NCBI GenBank assembly: GCA_951804985.1
Contig: OX638132.1
Span: 38,821,556 to 38,885,555, forward strand
Origin: Dryomyza anilis
Lineage: Eukaryota; Arthropoda; Insecta; Diptera; Dryomyzidae
Direction: 5' to 3'
DNA: 64,000 nucleotides
In this document: one piece after another, positions 10,477-21,508 of the stretch
Numbering within the stretch: the stretch's first letter is position 1
Layout: each line of letters starts with the position of its first letter
Program-made: the position numbers and the translations under genes
The notes under the pieces: model-generated
Database searches by the model: none
Told to the model about the DNA's origin: nothing
The model's input: the letters and a program-made list of their open reading frames with translations, nothing else

Positions 10477-11822
10477 CAAGTAACAATTAGCTGTATAATA
10501 TGGATGGTTAAGGGTTGTGGAATTGCTTGTCTAATTTGTAATAAAACCGATAATGCTGTACAAGGAACTCTCAAACCTAATTCAAACCCTAACAGCTAAC
10601 AAAGTATCAATTTGCTGTATTATTTGACTGTTGAAAACCTCAATAAGACTTTATACTGGTTATTATACAGCTAATGTTATTTAAATAAGCAAATTTTCCA
10701 GAAAAAAAAACGTTGTACTAATAGCTCAGGTGGTAGAGTGTCTGACTCCTAACTTTTGTGTGCCGGTTCAAATCTCAGCGCTGCCAATTTTTGTTTATAT
10801 TTTTTTTATTAAAAAATATTTTTTTTTTTCTTTTGAGGACAAATAAGTACAACTTCAACAATAAATATGCAACCGTATTATATGTATTTTATTTATTTAA
10901 AAATCATTTCCTAATTTTACTATTTTGCGAAATTCAACCTGTGCCTTTTTCATTTCATGAAATTAAACGTGCTGCTTAGACCTATCAGACACACATCATA
11001 TATTTTATTTCAGGAAAAATTAAATATAGTTTCGCTTTTTTTAGTTTTCGTTTCGTGTATTGTGGAAGTTTGCATACAAATATATGAAACGTCAAACACA
11101 TAATGTTTAAAAATGTACGTCATTATTTAAACGATGCAAGGGAACTATTATGATAGTCAATAATGCTATCGAAAATTAATTCCTGATGGATCAAATGTTA
11201 ACAAATCTTGTTGCAAGGCCTGTGGGGAGTAATCTTCATTTGACCACTCGCAACTACTTGAATGCAGAAGGGGGTTGCAAGGCGTCAGCACACAATTTAT
11301 AACTCCACAATTATGGCATATGCGTCCACACAACACTACTTTAAACACACCCACTCTTACTGGATTACAATCATTCTTTTCGTGAAAGTCGAAAATGTTT
11401 TTTATTTTCTGAAAATTATGAAAATAAATTTATATTATGTCAAACACATTGACATAATGTTTTTTGACGTTTTCGCATTGAAGTTCAATATTTGCATGTT
11501 AACAGCTCTATTCCAGTTAGCTGCCATTATGCTGTATTTGTGCTTGCTGGATAAGGCTTTGAAGACAGTTGGTTAATTGTGATATAACAGCTTCCTGTAT
11601 ATCGGTTTAGAAAATGCTTTATTATGAGCAATTGATGCTAACTATACAATAGATGTAAATACGCTTTATTAATTATAGCAGGATAAGGTATTTAAAAACT
11701 TTTTATATAGCTAGCTTTATAATAGTTGTAATTTTAACTAAAACTGCTATACTACAGCTAGCTGTATCAAATGCCGTTGCAAGAGCTTTATCAAGTCTTT
11801 TTATCCAGATAATGGTTACTTG
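10477..11822. mobile_element. CAAGTAAC-ended TIR element with AGCTGTAT repeats
   Basis: The left end CAAGTAACAATTA and the right end, complement of CAAGTAACCATTA, are inverted. Both subterminal regions are rich in AGCTGTAT-like words. It lies within the CGGAGT element and contains the tRNA-like relic at 10718-10790 and a short cysteine-rich minus-strand frame near 11166-11354 (RICHNCGVINC) that I could not assign. No target duplication recognised. Confidence 0.4.
10718..10790 (+). other. tRNA-like relic (degenerate tRNA or SINE head)
   Basis: Contains an A-box-like TAGCTCAGGTGGTAGAG and a B-box-like GGTTCAAATCTC at normal spacing, with an anticodon-loop-like CTCCTAA between. The putative acceptor ends (GTACTAA and CGCTGCC) do not pair, so it is not a functional tRNA as read. 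Confidence 0.55.
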
Positions 11823-12454
11823 GGTAGTGATGGAGGTTTATCAGTCAAAAAGCCAAGACAATTTTACATCGCACATTTTTCGCAAACTTTATACCACATT
11901 TTCAGGAGCACTTTAATATAATCATTTTTAAATTGAAAGACGTTTGAAGCCATCGAATATTCTCAAAATATGGGACTGTAAATGTATGTAAATTCTGCAA
12001 AGATGTTTTTAATAAAAGCATATTTTATTAATATTATATTCACATATATTGTTTGGTATTCAGGAGATGCATTCACCGACTGTGATCCTCCGAGCTTAAT
12101 GTTCATGTTTACATGTTGTCAAATGAATTGAAATGTACACCAAAGAAAATCGGTGCCGTTGAGTTGGTGTATAAACAGAAAATTTACGGAGTACTCCGTT
12201 TCAACGGAAACATTACGGAGTACTCCGTTTCAACGGTACCATAAACGACTACAACAAAACGGCAATCATACGGAGTTATTTAGAAATAGTGAGCAAAACG
12301 GAATTTTAACGAAGTCGTCCGATTTGACGGTACGTTAACGGTGCGTAATCGTATATGCTACGACGAATACTTGCTCAATGCTCCGTAAACATGCCGTCAA
12401 TGATGGTATTGTGATTCCGTGTGTGTCGTATGCTCCGTATAAATGTTTCTTGAG

Positions 12455-13195
12455 TATATTAATAAAAAATATAATATTTGATTACTTCAATATATAAATG
12501 CTTTGTTTTCAAAAAGAACATACATTTCAATATCAATTATGTACATAATTATATTTCGTATCTGCCCAATTCGTCTGTTTTATTGCGTACAGAATTGATA
12601 TTTTCTAATCACATAGTTATTTTCTATATTATGTGCATAATTAATAACACAACAAACAACTTTGTCGCCAAACCTAATTGATTTAATCATGTATGTATTT
12701 GATATTTTTCTCTGTGTACTAAAATTAATTAAATCTTTAAGAAACAATGACTGAAAAAACGGAAAGAAAACGGCATAAAAACGGTGTTTGAAGTCCGTAC
12801 TTTACGGAGTTCAAACGATGCTTGGTATGCTTCGTAGCATACGGAGTACTATCGTGTCCTTCACTACGAAGACAAAACGGCAGAAAAGCGGAACATTTGT
12901 TGCAACCTCATGTCATTAAAATGAACGTACCTTATTTTTCTACAATCGAAATATTAGTCGGTTGCCGTAACCTCATGATTGCATTTTTCATTTTGCCAAA
13001 ATTGACATTAGTGCATTTGTTATGGCGATTGAGTAAGTTGTATGCGAGTAAGTTGTATGCGAGACATATGAGTCTCATGGCATGCTTGCGAATGATTGCG
13101 GGCTTTATGGGAGCAATATGAACACACTGCATGCTATAAAATTCGCAGACAAATCGCATGGGTGATATTAATATACGTACGACGTGATACTCATA
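12455..13195. other. Spacer with a solo CGGAGT-family fragment
   Basis: Bases 12747-12900 match the right-hand subterminal region of the CGGAGT family (compare 43725-43890), with repeated AAAACGG and ACGGAGT words but no terminus. The remainder is AT-rich. Around 13030-13075 there is a GTAAGTTGTATGCGA direct duplication and a CATATGAGTCTCATG palindrome-like segment. Confidence 0.5.
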
Positions 13196-13554
13196 CACTA
13201 AGAAAACTGAATGTTTATGAGAGTGTTGCTGCAATTAAAATTCTACTCACTTTAACAATTCCAATATGCAGGAAATACAAATAAATTTGCAGCAAAAGTT
13301 TAAATAATTTGTAAATATCACATATTTTGTATTATTTGTGAGATGTTTCTTACAAACATCACGAAAAATGTCATATTTGTGGTAGATTCACTAGAGCAAC
13401 TACTAGAGAAATAGGTAGCATTGCTGCAAATATTCTCATATTCCACAGATATTAATGCTTTTGTAGAAAAACTATTAATATTGTCTAAATATAACAAAAA
13501 GTGTCAAATATTTGACTTGAATAATTAAGGCTCTAATCTTTCGTTTTCTTAGTG
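13196..13554. mobile_element. CACTAAG-family TIR element, short copy (359 bp)
   Basis: The left end is CACTAAGAAAACTG and the right end TTTTCTTAGTG. It begins with the TGTTTATGA start and AT-rich interior typical of the family, but is internally deleted relative to the ~800-bp copies. Confidence 0.7.
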
Positions 13555-14389
13555 TATGATGGTAATATGAATCAAAGGAATTTCGCACGAAATCCGCATG
13601 CGTGAAGGCAATTTTAGGGCAACTCGCAATAAAGTCGTACGAATTAATACAAAATGCGGGGCACAAAGTGCCACCCAAATGATGGCAATATTTGGGGGCA
13701 CTATAATTTTTTTGATAGTGGTGGGTTTAGTGTGGTGACTTTTTTATTTCGCAGTAACTTTTTCGTTGTGTGGTGAATTTTTGTGTTGTTTATTTTCAGA
13801 TCAGAGTTTATTTCAGGTAAGTTTATAAATATTATATGTGGTTATATAATTTCTGATGACTAATATTATGTGGAGTTCATAAAACGTTAAAAACCAACCG
13901 TTTTATGAAAAACCGTACCACTGCGACCCAATCCACACGCACAGTTTCCGGCACAGTTGTCGCCCTCGCCACAAGTACACGGTGGTGGCGCCTGCTGTGT
14001 CAAGCTTACATGTCACTCCACAGGGTAGCGGTGCATCCTATTTGCCGGCAATTCCCAACATTTATGAGCTAATCGCCGCTTAAACGGCTGCAACTGGGAA
14101 CACATGGCCAAACATTGCAGCATTTGGGAGGTGTCCACCACAGTAAAGCAGACGTCTTAAAAAAGCCAAAGATATGGCGACTATCAATCGTCAGCAGCAG
14201 TTATCGACGACGTTGCTGTATTCTTCACCACACTATACTGCTTGATACCGCAACGTCAAGACGTAAATGGTTGTATAATTAATTGTTTCTTGATTTTTAC
14301 CATTTTTGCCAAAATAAAATTTATATGTCAAAAAAAATTGTGTTTTTAATAATTTTAATTTTTGTGTAGGGAAGCATTCTTGAGGGTTA
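13555..14389. other. GC-rich island with splice-like signals, unknown
   Basis: Bases 13913-14280 are much less AT-rich than their surroundings. A possible small exon lies upstream at about 13799-13816 (TTTTCAG before it, GTAAGTT after it), and an AATAAA lies at about 14313. Read forward, frames interrupted by stops give TTATQSTRTVSGTVVALATS and NGCNWEHMAKHC, the latter faintly like a zinc knuckle. I recognise no family. It could be a decayed gene, a transposon exon or a captured host exon. Confidence 0.3.
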
Positions 14390-14537
14390 TATCCCAATAT
14401 GCCACAGGATAAGCGTTTTAAAATATAATCGTAATTGCCTTTAAGGTCTAGTGTGTTTTTTAAATCAGTTTCAAATATAAAATAAGTGCTATTTTTAGCG
14501 TTTACTCTGAATTTGAAAATGATTTGATAATAACATT
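14390..14537 (+). repeat. 150-bp repeat, inverted partner at 28151-28298
   Basis: Shares AATTGCCTTTAAGGTCTAGT and flanking sequence with 28151-28298 in opposite orientation. Either these are two dispersed copies or they are the terminal repeats of one large, heavily invaded element. Confidence 0.6.
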
Positions 14538-14538
14538 A

Positions 14539-14743
14539 CACCCAGAAAAAATACTATATAAATAATAGTTTTTTACTATTAAAAATTATTATTTTAATCG
14601 GAAAATACCATTAAATACTAGAAAATACCATGACATTGCCATTGAGTTTATATAATGAAAAATTTAATTTTTGTATACTATTAAATCAACAATTGTCCTA
14701 TTGACCAATTTTAATGGGATTTGAGGGAATTTTTTTCTGGGTG
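14539..14743. mobile_element. CACYCAGAA MITE, copy 2 (TA duplication)
   Basis: Ends CACCCAGAAAAAAT and TTTTTTTCTGGGTG, flanked by TA (14537-14538 and 14744-14745). It shares interior sequence with the copy at 8808. It is a 205-bp AT-rich non-coding element of Tc1/mariner-like insertion style. Confidence 0.75.
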
Positions 14744-15782
14744 TACCAAAAAGGGCAGTGAAAATCGGGAACAAAAATGTAGTGACGCTAAAAACAGTAC
14801 GTTTTTTATGATTGCAAAAGAAACCAGAGCTCTCGATTTCATACGAGTATTTTCGAGTAGACCGGGTACCCGGCTCGAAGGCCCGGGTAATACCCGGGTA
14901 GTTCAAATACTCGAAAAACCCGGGTATTAAATGTTCGAGCTACCCGGGTAATATGTTCGTTCGTTTGTTCGAGCTATTCGAGTAGCTCGATTACTCGTTC
15001 GTTGTTCGAGTAGCTCGATTGATCGATCGTTGTTCGAGCTTCGAGTAGCTCGTTCGTTCGTTCGTTTGTTCGATTGACGATTGTTCATTTGATCGCTTGT
15101 TAATTTGTCTGTCCGTTCGTTTGATTGATGTGAGAGTTGGTCGGAAGTGGTTGGAAAAATGTGGGTGGGCCAAAGTGGGCGAAAGTGATAAAAAGACCGA
15201 ACAAAATTTTATTGCAGAAATCGGTAGCAGACATCGAGGGAAATCGAATGGTACCACTCTCAGTGGTCCCTGACCCCCAAAAGGGGGTTAAAAGGGGGTC
15301 GAACCTCATTAGAAGACTAATGGTACCCTTTGGAGTGGTCCATGACCCCCAATAGGGGGTCAAAACCGCATTTATGACCCAAACATTTTTATTTCGGAAA
15401 TCGGTCCAGGTCCCCCCAAAGGGGGTCGAAAACCCCATTTTCGAAAAAACAAAATTTGAAGAAATAGATAGCTGACGTTATGAAATGCATTTTGACATTC
15501 ACAAAATGTTTTTTTAGAAAATGGGGTTTTGTCTCCCTTTGGGGGGACCTGGGGCCGGATTCCCACTTTCTCCTAGCTAAAGCTAAAATTCTATCGCTAA
15601 AATGCTAAAAAAAACACACCGAAAATGGAGTTTCAGCTAAAATTCGATTCTAAGTTTCGAGCAGCTAAGCTAAAAATATTTTTAGCTTGCTCTGAAATTT
15701 TGAAGTTATTTTAGCATATTGAAATGTCAAAATTTCTTTAAACACAATTTAAGAGTTTTCATATCCATGCTGCAGCAGTAAA

Positions 15783-17157
15783 ATGAATTCGCGTGCAAGA
15801 TACAATTTTGTATTAAATCAGTCAAGATTTTTGCGAAATAAACTTCGCGTAAAGAGAAAGAAGCTTCGGGAGTCAACAGATCCATTCGATGTGACCGAAG
15901 AACGATTTGTGGAACTTTTTCGGTTGCCTAATTGCACAGGGTAAGTACTTCACTGCTCATTTGAACGCCTTGTTATTGATATTTTTTTAGGGATCCTGCC
16001 CAACATTCTGTTGGGCAGGATTTTATGATCAATGTCTCGCAAAGCGGTGTTAGTCGTTGTGTAACAGAAATTTCACATGTTTTAAGTAGAAATTTGCTCC
16101 AAAATTTTGTTCAATTTCCGTCAACTCCTCAAGAAATCAACAACATAAAATCTATGTAAGTTCATTTATGTGATATATTCATTGTTATTAAAACTAATAT
16201 TGCATATTTTCATAGATTCTTTCAGAAATTTAATTTTACTGGAGTGATTGGAGCAATCGATGGCTCACATATCAAAATTAAATCACCGTCTGCAGATATA
16301 GAACATCTATATGTTTGCCGAAAAGGAGTTCATTCAATTAACGTCCAATTGGTAAGAAAGAAGTATAAATTGTGTAATAATTAAAAACGTTTTCATAGAT
16401 TAAACAACATATCAAATATCGCTAAAAACCGTTCTATACTTACACACAGAGAAAAAACATGGTTGTGTTGATCATATATCAATGGCATTATACTATGGGG
16501 TTATGGTTGTAGGCAATCCTATTATATATATCTAATGTGATCCCAATAACAATATTATATACCTTATACAACCATATTATGGTCCTTCGTGACTAGGGAT
16601 CATAGTATCGATATAATATGTATGATTGTAGAGAGCATAGTAGAGTTGTCGATATAATGTACGTACATATAAAAGAACCTTTACTATTTTAAGAACACTC
16701 AAATATCCATGACATCATAATTAATTTGAGCAGATTTTGAAGGAATGCGCCTACAACTTATGCATTTTGGATTGTAATGCTAGGTTTGGCGGAACTGCTC
16801 ATAATGCATCAATTTGGCGAGCAAGTGCATTAAAAGTGCTATTAGAAAATAGGCGTTCGAATGGAGTACGACATTTTTGGTTACTTGGTAAAAACTTAAT
16901 ATAAATTATATCAACTTTTATATAATCGTTAATTTTGCAGGTTGCCATTTTTAATGACCCCTATACAAGGCAACAACTTATCTCAACTAGAGGAAAATTA
17001 CAACAGAATACACCGTAAAGCGAGAAACTGTGTAGAGCGTTGTATTGGAGTCCTAAAATCGCGATTTCGTTGTCTCTTAAGTGAGAGGGTATTTTGCTAC
17101 AATCCCGTTACAGCAGGAAAAATCATAAATTCCTGCATAATTTTACACATGCAATAG
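15783..17157 (+). pseudogene. PIF/Harbinger (HARBI1-like) transposase, nearly intact, five exon pieces
   Basis: Exons by frame and GT..AG: 15783-15940 (starts MNSRARYNF), 15991-16155 (DPAQHSVGQDF), 16216-16351 (GVIGAIDGSHIKIKS, first catalytic Asp), 16735-16887 (LCILDCNARFGGTAHNASIW, second Asp), and 16941-17157 (LMTPIQGNN, then ARNCVERCIGVLKSRFRC with the catalytic Glu, then FCYNPVTAGKIINSC). The first four exons join in phase. The last junction does not: exon 4 ends WLLG and exon 5 resumes at LPFLMTP one base out of frame, and the GDSGYPL-like segment is missing. The frame ends shortly after LHMQ, earlier than usual. All three DDE residues survive, so this looks like a young, recently broken copy. 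The enzyme would cut and paste the element in the nucleus, with the Myb/SANT partner. Confidence 0.85.
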
Positions 17158-17232
17158 TTTCGGCAGAGGCAGATGCTATCTGTGCGAGTGTTGCGTCAAT
17201 TTCATCTAGACTTTCTATGAACTAAAATCATA

Positions 17233-17367
17233 CAGCCTAACCAATAAACGAAATAATGTCGACTTTAAAGAAAGTATCAGCTTTTTGACAAATAAATATT
17301 AGAGAAATTGTCGGAAAGGCTGATACTATCTTTAGAGTCGACTTTATTTCGTTTATTGGTTAGGCTG
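17233..17367. mobile_element. Short hairpin MITE
   Basis: The left arm CAGCCTAACCAATAAACGAA is matched by an inverted right arm ending GGTTAGGCTG, with arms of about 50 bp and a ~35-bp loop. ATA occurs on both flanks, a possible 3-bp duplication. It sits just after the Harbinger transposase frame. Confidence 0.7.
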
Positions 17368-17385
17368 ATAGAGTTCTAGTTTATA

Positions 17386-18264
17386 CACCCAGAAAAAAAT
17401 CATGGTAAATTGATAGTATTTCAATAAAAAAAACCATAATTTATACCATTAAAATTGGTCAATAGTATGCGTCCCATTAGTTCAGTAATATTGAAACTGT
17501 TAATACAATGTGTGGTTGTACCATAAATTTTATAATGTGATATTTTAATTACAATAAGAAAGACCTGTACAAATTTAATGATACGTATTATTAATTTTAT
17601 GGTATAGTCGAATTACATTTTCCTAATAATTTATTAAAACAAAAATGTATTTTAGTTAATTTATTGTATATATTATTTTATTTAAATTTCGAAATTGATA
17701 TCCACTTTTACAACACACACATAATAAGACACTTCTTGCTGCAAAAGGTTATAACACATTTAATGTTTGCTTTGGTTTCCAATAATTGATTGTAGCACTT
17801 GAGTCTGCAGTTATTTTTGAGTCCGTTGCCATAATAGAAGTTCGATGTATTATTTATATTCTGTAATAAATAAAAATATAAATAAATATATAAATATAAT
17901 TTATTTACATTAAATATATTGAGTCCTTACCAATGTCGCGTTTAATAATGTGGATTATTACAAAAAAATACATGCGACCATATTGAGTAAACACGCAGAA
18001 TGACGTACAAAACGAACATGTTTGTATTAGTTTTATGTTTTTTACACCACGATTATTATTATAGGAGGAAACCATTAAAACAACAGTATTTATTCTATTT
18101 AAAATAATAATATTGAAATATTTAAATTTATGGTACTGAATTTTTCAAATACTATTGAATTAATTAGAAAATGTTTGATTTAAAAAGAAAAAACTATTAA
18201 TACATGAACCATAAGATCAATGGGTGTACCATAAAGTACTTAATGGTACATTTTCTTCTGAGTG
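17386..18264. mobile_element. CACYCAGAA family element, copy 3 (879 bp)
   Basis: Ends CACCCAGAAAAAAATC and TTTTCTTCTGAGTG, flanked by TATA on both sides (17382-17385 and 18265-18268; a TA duplication is included in this). The outer ends contain ACCATTAAAATTGG-like and TAATGGTAC words. It is non-coding and inserted in the Harbinger element between its two genes. Confidence 0.75.
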
Positions 18265-18429
18265 TATACTGAATAAATAAAATATTTTTATTAAGTAGTA
18301 TTTACCTAAATTTATATATCTTCATCTTCCTGAAATATATCAACCGATCTGACTACTCCCGCATTTCTCTAAAATAATATATAATGAAATATTATGTTTG
18401 CTTTAATTAATTTAATATTGTTTAATCTA

Positions 18430-18787
18430 ACCAGTGGTTCTTCGACTTGAATTTGACCCTCGACAGCTACCTTAGACATAACACCAATTATTCTTTCGTC
18501 GAGCTCGGTTAATTTTTTTTTTTATGGAATTGTCCCATTAATACCACTTCTTTCCATGGTATTTTTAAAGTCTTGAGCCTTTTGTTTTGCCTTACTTCTG
18601 TGAATTATAATTTGACTTTTAAATAAATTTATTTTTCTATATTAAATAAGTACTACCTCATATTCGCCCATGCTTTTTTCCATCCATCGCCGTCTTTTAA
18701 AGCGCCACCTAATGCGTTTAAAATTGCCGACAAAGTTGTCCACTGTTCGGACAGGCTATGGGCACCTGCTTCATTGAGAAACCTTAA
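18430..18787 (-). pseudogene. Harbinger Myb/SANT-like accessory protein relic
   Basis: On the minus strand one exon-like block (18785-18660) reads SLSEQWTTLSAILNALGGAL, then DGDGWKKAWANM, followed by a GTAGTA donor. This is the trihelix pattern of the Myb/SANT (NAIF1-like) partner of Harbinger transposases, with its spaced Trp residues. A second block (18600-18430) continues RSKAKQKAQDFKNTM, then a stop after NGTIP, then LTELDERIIGVMSKVAVEG, also typical of this family. A possible first exon (MPKFGMRRRVQL) is at about 19733-19700, but its phase does not fit exon 2. In the family this protein binds the element ends and imports the transposase into the nucleus. This copy is broken by at least one stop. 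Confidence 0.75.
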
Positions 18788-19510
18788 AAAAATTGAAATT
18801 CAGAAATTCCATTTGAAATTCAAAAGACATCAATTGAAATTTAGAAGTTTCCATTTTAAATTCAAATTAAATTTACATTTCAGAAATTTTCATTTGAAAT
18901 TTAAGTGGAACTTGATGTCTTTTGAATTTAAAATGGAATTTCTGAATTTCAATTGATGTATTTTGAATTCCAATTGATCTTATTATAATTACATTTGTAA
19001 ATGGTGTAGTTTTGAAAACATTATTTTTATTGTTCGACCAAAAACCGTTAACTGTTACTTGCAGTTCAAAAATCTTTATTAATCAGAAAACTGATTAATT
19101 GATTAATCGACTAATCAGAAACTTAGATTCATCAGATCCCTGAGTAATCTGATTAATCAGAATTTTGATTAATAGAAAATGAAACAATTTTATTTAATAA
19201 TATTTGAAAATTTTGTCAACTTAAATAAAGTGAAAATTTCTTTTTAATAAATATAAAATTAAAAGGAAAGTAAAGTATTTTATATATTTCGCGACGCAGA
19301 AGTTAATTAACAGAAATTGTGATTAATCAAAATGCTGATTAATCAATAAATCATAATTTTACCTTATCAGAATCCTGATTAATTGATTAATCATAGTTCT
19401 GATTAATCGAAAATTTTGATTATTGAATTAATACTTTTTTCATTAATCAATTAACACTTATTTGATTAATCAAATAATATTATTAATCGATTAATCGCAC
19501 AGCCCTATTA
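18787..19510. repeat. Palindromic AATTGAAATT and GATTAATC repeat arrays
   Basis: 18787-18965 is an imperfect inverted repeat of AAATTTCAATTG/CAATTGAAATT words. 19080-19506 is crowded with GATTAATC/GATTAATTGATT words and ends in CGATTAATCGCACAGCCCT, which resembles one end of a hAT element. No opposite end is found. It lies in the intron region of the Myb/SANT gene. Confidence 0.55.
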
Positions 19511-20564
19511 AAGAATAGTTCAGTATCATTTTAACTATTTTATTTACAATTTAAATCATTTAAAAATCACTTCTGTTTTTCACTATGTTTACAGTTAAAT
19601 AAATCGTGAAACATAGCAATTAACACACTCTAATAAGTTTTATTTATAAATCCAAACATTATTTGTAAATCTAAGTACATATTTTGAATGTATAAATTAC
19701 CTAATTGAACTCTTCTTCGCATGCCAAATTTTGGCATCAACAAAAAGTTGACTCTAAATTTCAAAATTATTAAGTAATTTTGGCTTGTAAAAAAAATTTC
19801 AGAATCGCATTTTTAGCTAAAATTTTTCATTTTTAGATTAGTTGAATGCACAAAATATTTTTCGTGCACTCTAAAATTTTTAGTTTTAGCGAAGCAAAAT
19901 AAGCGTTATAATTTTTTCTGAATAGAAATTCTTGCTTAAATTGAAATTTATGTTTTTAGCGTTAGAGTTTTAGCTTTAGCAACTCTTGGAATCCGGCCCC
20001 TGACCCCTCCAAAGGGTACCAATAGCATTCTAATAGTGTTCGCTATCGATTTTCGAAATAAAAATTTTTGGATCATAATTGCGGTTTTGACCCCCTTTTG
20101 GGGGTCAGGGACCACTGAAAGAGGTACCATTCGATTTCCCTCGATTTCTGAAATAAAATTTTGTGCGGTCTTTTTATCACTTTCCGCTCACTTTTGCCCA
20201 CCCACCCACTTTTGACACTCACATTTTTTCAACCACTTCCGATCAACTCTCACATCAAGCAAACGAACGGACAGACAAATTAACAAACGATCAAATGAAC
20301 AATCGTCAATCGAACAAACGAACGAACGAGCTACTCGTAGCTCGAACAACGATCGAGCAATCGAGCTACTCGAACAACGAACGATCAATCGAGCTACTCG
20401 AACAAACGAGCTACTCGAATAGCTCGAACAAACGAACAAACAAATTACCCGGGTAGCTCGAACATTTAATACCCGGGTTTTTCGAGTATTTGAACTACCC
20501 GGGTATTACACGTGTAGCTCGAAAAACACGGGTAGCCCGGGTAATCGAGAGCTCTGATAGAAAC

Positions 20565-21508
20565 CCTGACAAAAAATATAATATAACAACGCGCGTCCAA
20601 ATCTAATAGCTTACCGAAATCTATTAGAGTTTGGTCTTCTGTGAATATTTAAAACAATATACCGACCGCCCCCGCAAACCTTGAATAGGCTCCAGTATTA
20701 TATTCGAGAGCTTGAAAAAGCTTAAAAGCTTAAAAAACTCAAAAAAGCTTAAAAAACACGTCTACACTCTCAGAAATTTATTGTTATTTCCGACAATATT
20801 GTAACAATCTTGATGTTCAAAATAGATCTCATGATCAAATTGTCATTATATTGTCGACTTGAATTCAGATTGTTAATATTTAAAATGTCATAAGATTGTT
20901 GGTGATAACAATCGAAATTGTCATTTTTAAAAACAATTCAATTAACAGCTTAAAAATGTAATTGTAAAATCCAAAATACGATTGTACATTCATAATTTAT
21001 TATTTAATTAATGTACACAGATTGAATATCACTAAGCCAAACTCGTGTGTACGGATATGGCTTATTAAAACGATACATCTTCTGGTTGTTGTCAAAAAAA
21101 TGTTGCGACAGATGAAATCTTGCAAATGCAATTCATTTAAATAAATTATTGCTCTTGAGGCTTCTACTTGTTGAATCGCTCTGCAAAACACAATTATTAA
21201 TAAATAATATTAATTCTAAAAATATTTCTCACTTTTTCTTGATGTTTAAAAATTTATAAACACGTTCAAAATAATGTGTGTGAAGATATCCATAAAAAGA
21301 TATCCATAAATGTTAACTGCTTAACAGATGTGGGACATATGTTAAATAATTTTTAACTGATCTAAAAATGAATAAAAACTCTAAAAATGTTTTTTTTAAT
21401 AGTTTTATTAGACAAAAAGGCTTAAATCATTAATATATTATAGTTTTCAATAAGATTATTGCGTACGATTTAGTAAACGAAATTAAAATTGCTGCAGATT
21501 TTAAAAAA
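20565..21508. other. AT-rich region with one TIR-like start
   Basis: Holds an AAGCTTAAAA tandem cluster at about 20712-20757 and a CACTCTCAGAAATTTATTG start near 20766 followed by ACAATATTGT-type palindromes, resembling a MITE end without a visible partner. No gene recognised. Confidence 0.35.

Larger units (their letters stand above)
8007..12454 (+). mobile_element. CGGAGT-family TIR element, copy 2 (4.4 kb, composite)
   Basis: The ends are CCCAAGAAACA (8007) and TGTTTCTTGAG (to 12454), flanked by TA on both sides (8005-8006, 12455-12456). The outer 300 bp or so at each end are crowded with CCGT/ACGG and CGGAGT/ACTCCG motifs; the right end contains the palindrome CGGAGTACTCCG twice (12187-12198 and 12216-12227). 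The middle is AT-rich and carries other elements (8659-10436, 8808-8982, 10477-11822). A 179-codon frame runs through the left end, but its composition simply follows the repeats and it resembles no transposase. Another copy is at 39473-44032 and a rearranged one at 49954-50410. Superfamily unknown. Confidence 0.7.
15552..19999 (+). mobile_element. PIF/Harbinger DNA transposon
   Basis: The terminal inverted repeats begin GGGCCGGATTCC and end GGAATCCGGCCC, with AGCTAAA-rich subterminal repeats on both sides. A 3-bp CTG is duplicated exactly (15549-15551 and 20000-20002), the class standard for PIF/Harbinger. It carries the two genes expected of the superfamily: a DDE transposase on the plus strand (15783-17157) and a Myb/SANT-like protein on the minus strand (18430-18787), converging. 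Later insertions sit inside (17233-17367, 17386-18264 and probably 16446-16690 and 18787-19510). It has landed in the loop of the hAT-like foldback. Confidence 0.9.
14825..20556. mobile_element. hAT-like foldback element, split by a Harbinger element
   Basis: The ends CAGAGCTCTCGATT (14825) and its inverted partner (to 20556) begin with the CAGAG typical of hAT elements. The flanking octamers AAAGAAAC (14817-14824) and ATAGAAAC (20557-20564) agree at 7 of 8 positions, as expected for the 8-bp hAT duplication. Each arm runs 550-730 bp and is built from CCCGGGTA blocks, then CTACTCGA/TCGAGTAG and GTTCGTTC arrays, then GGTACC and GACCCCC blocks. Removing the Harbinger insertion (15552-20002) leaves about 1.3 kb. 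There is no transposase, so it is a non-autonomous foldback. Confidence 0.8.

Noticed and set aside
10718..10790. Functional tRNA gene
   Set aside because: A and B boxes are present but the acceptor stem does not pair.
11166..11354. Zinc-finger exon (RICHNCGVINC)
   Set aside because: Cysteine spacing fits no family I know and the frame is only 62 codons inside a repeat.
15100..15438. Open frames in the foldback arms (also 20163-20456)
   Set aside because: Low-complexity frames created by GTTCGTTC and GACCCCC arrays.
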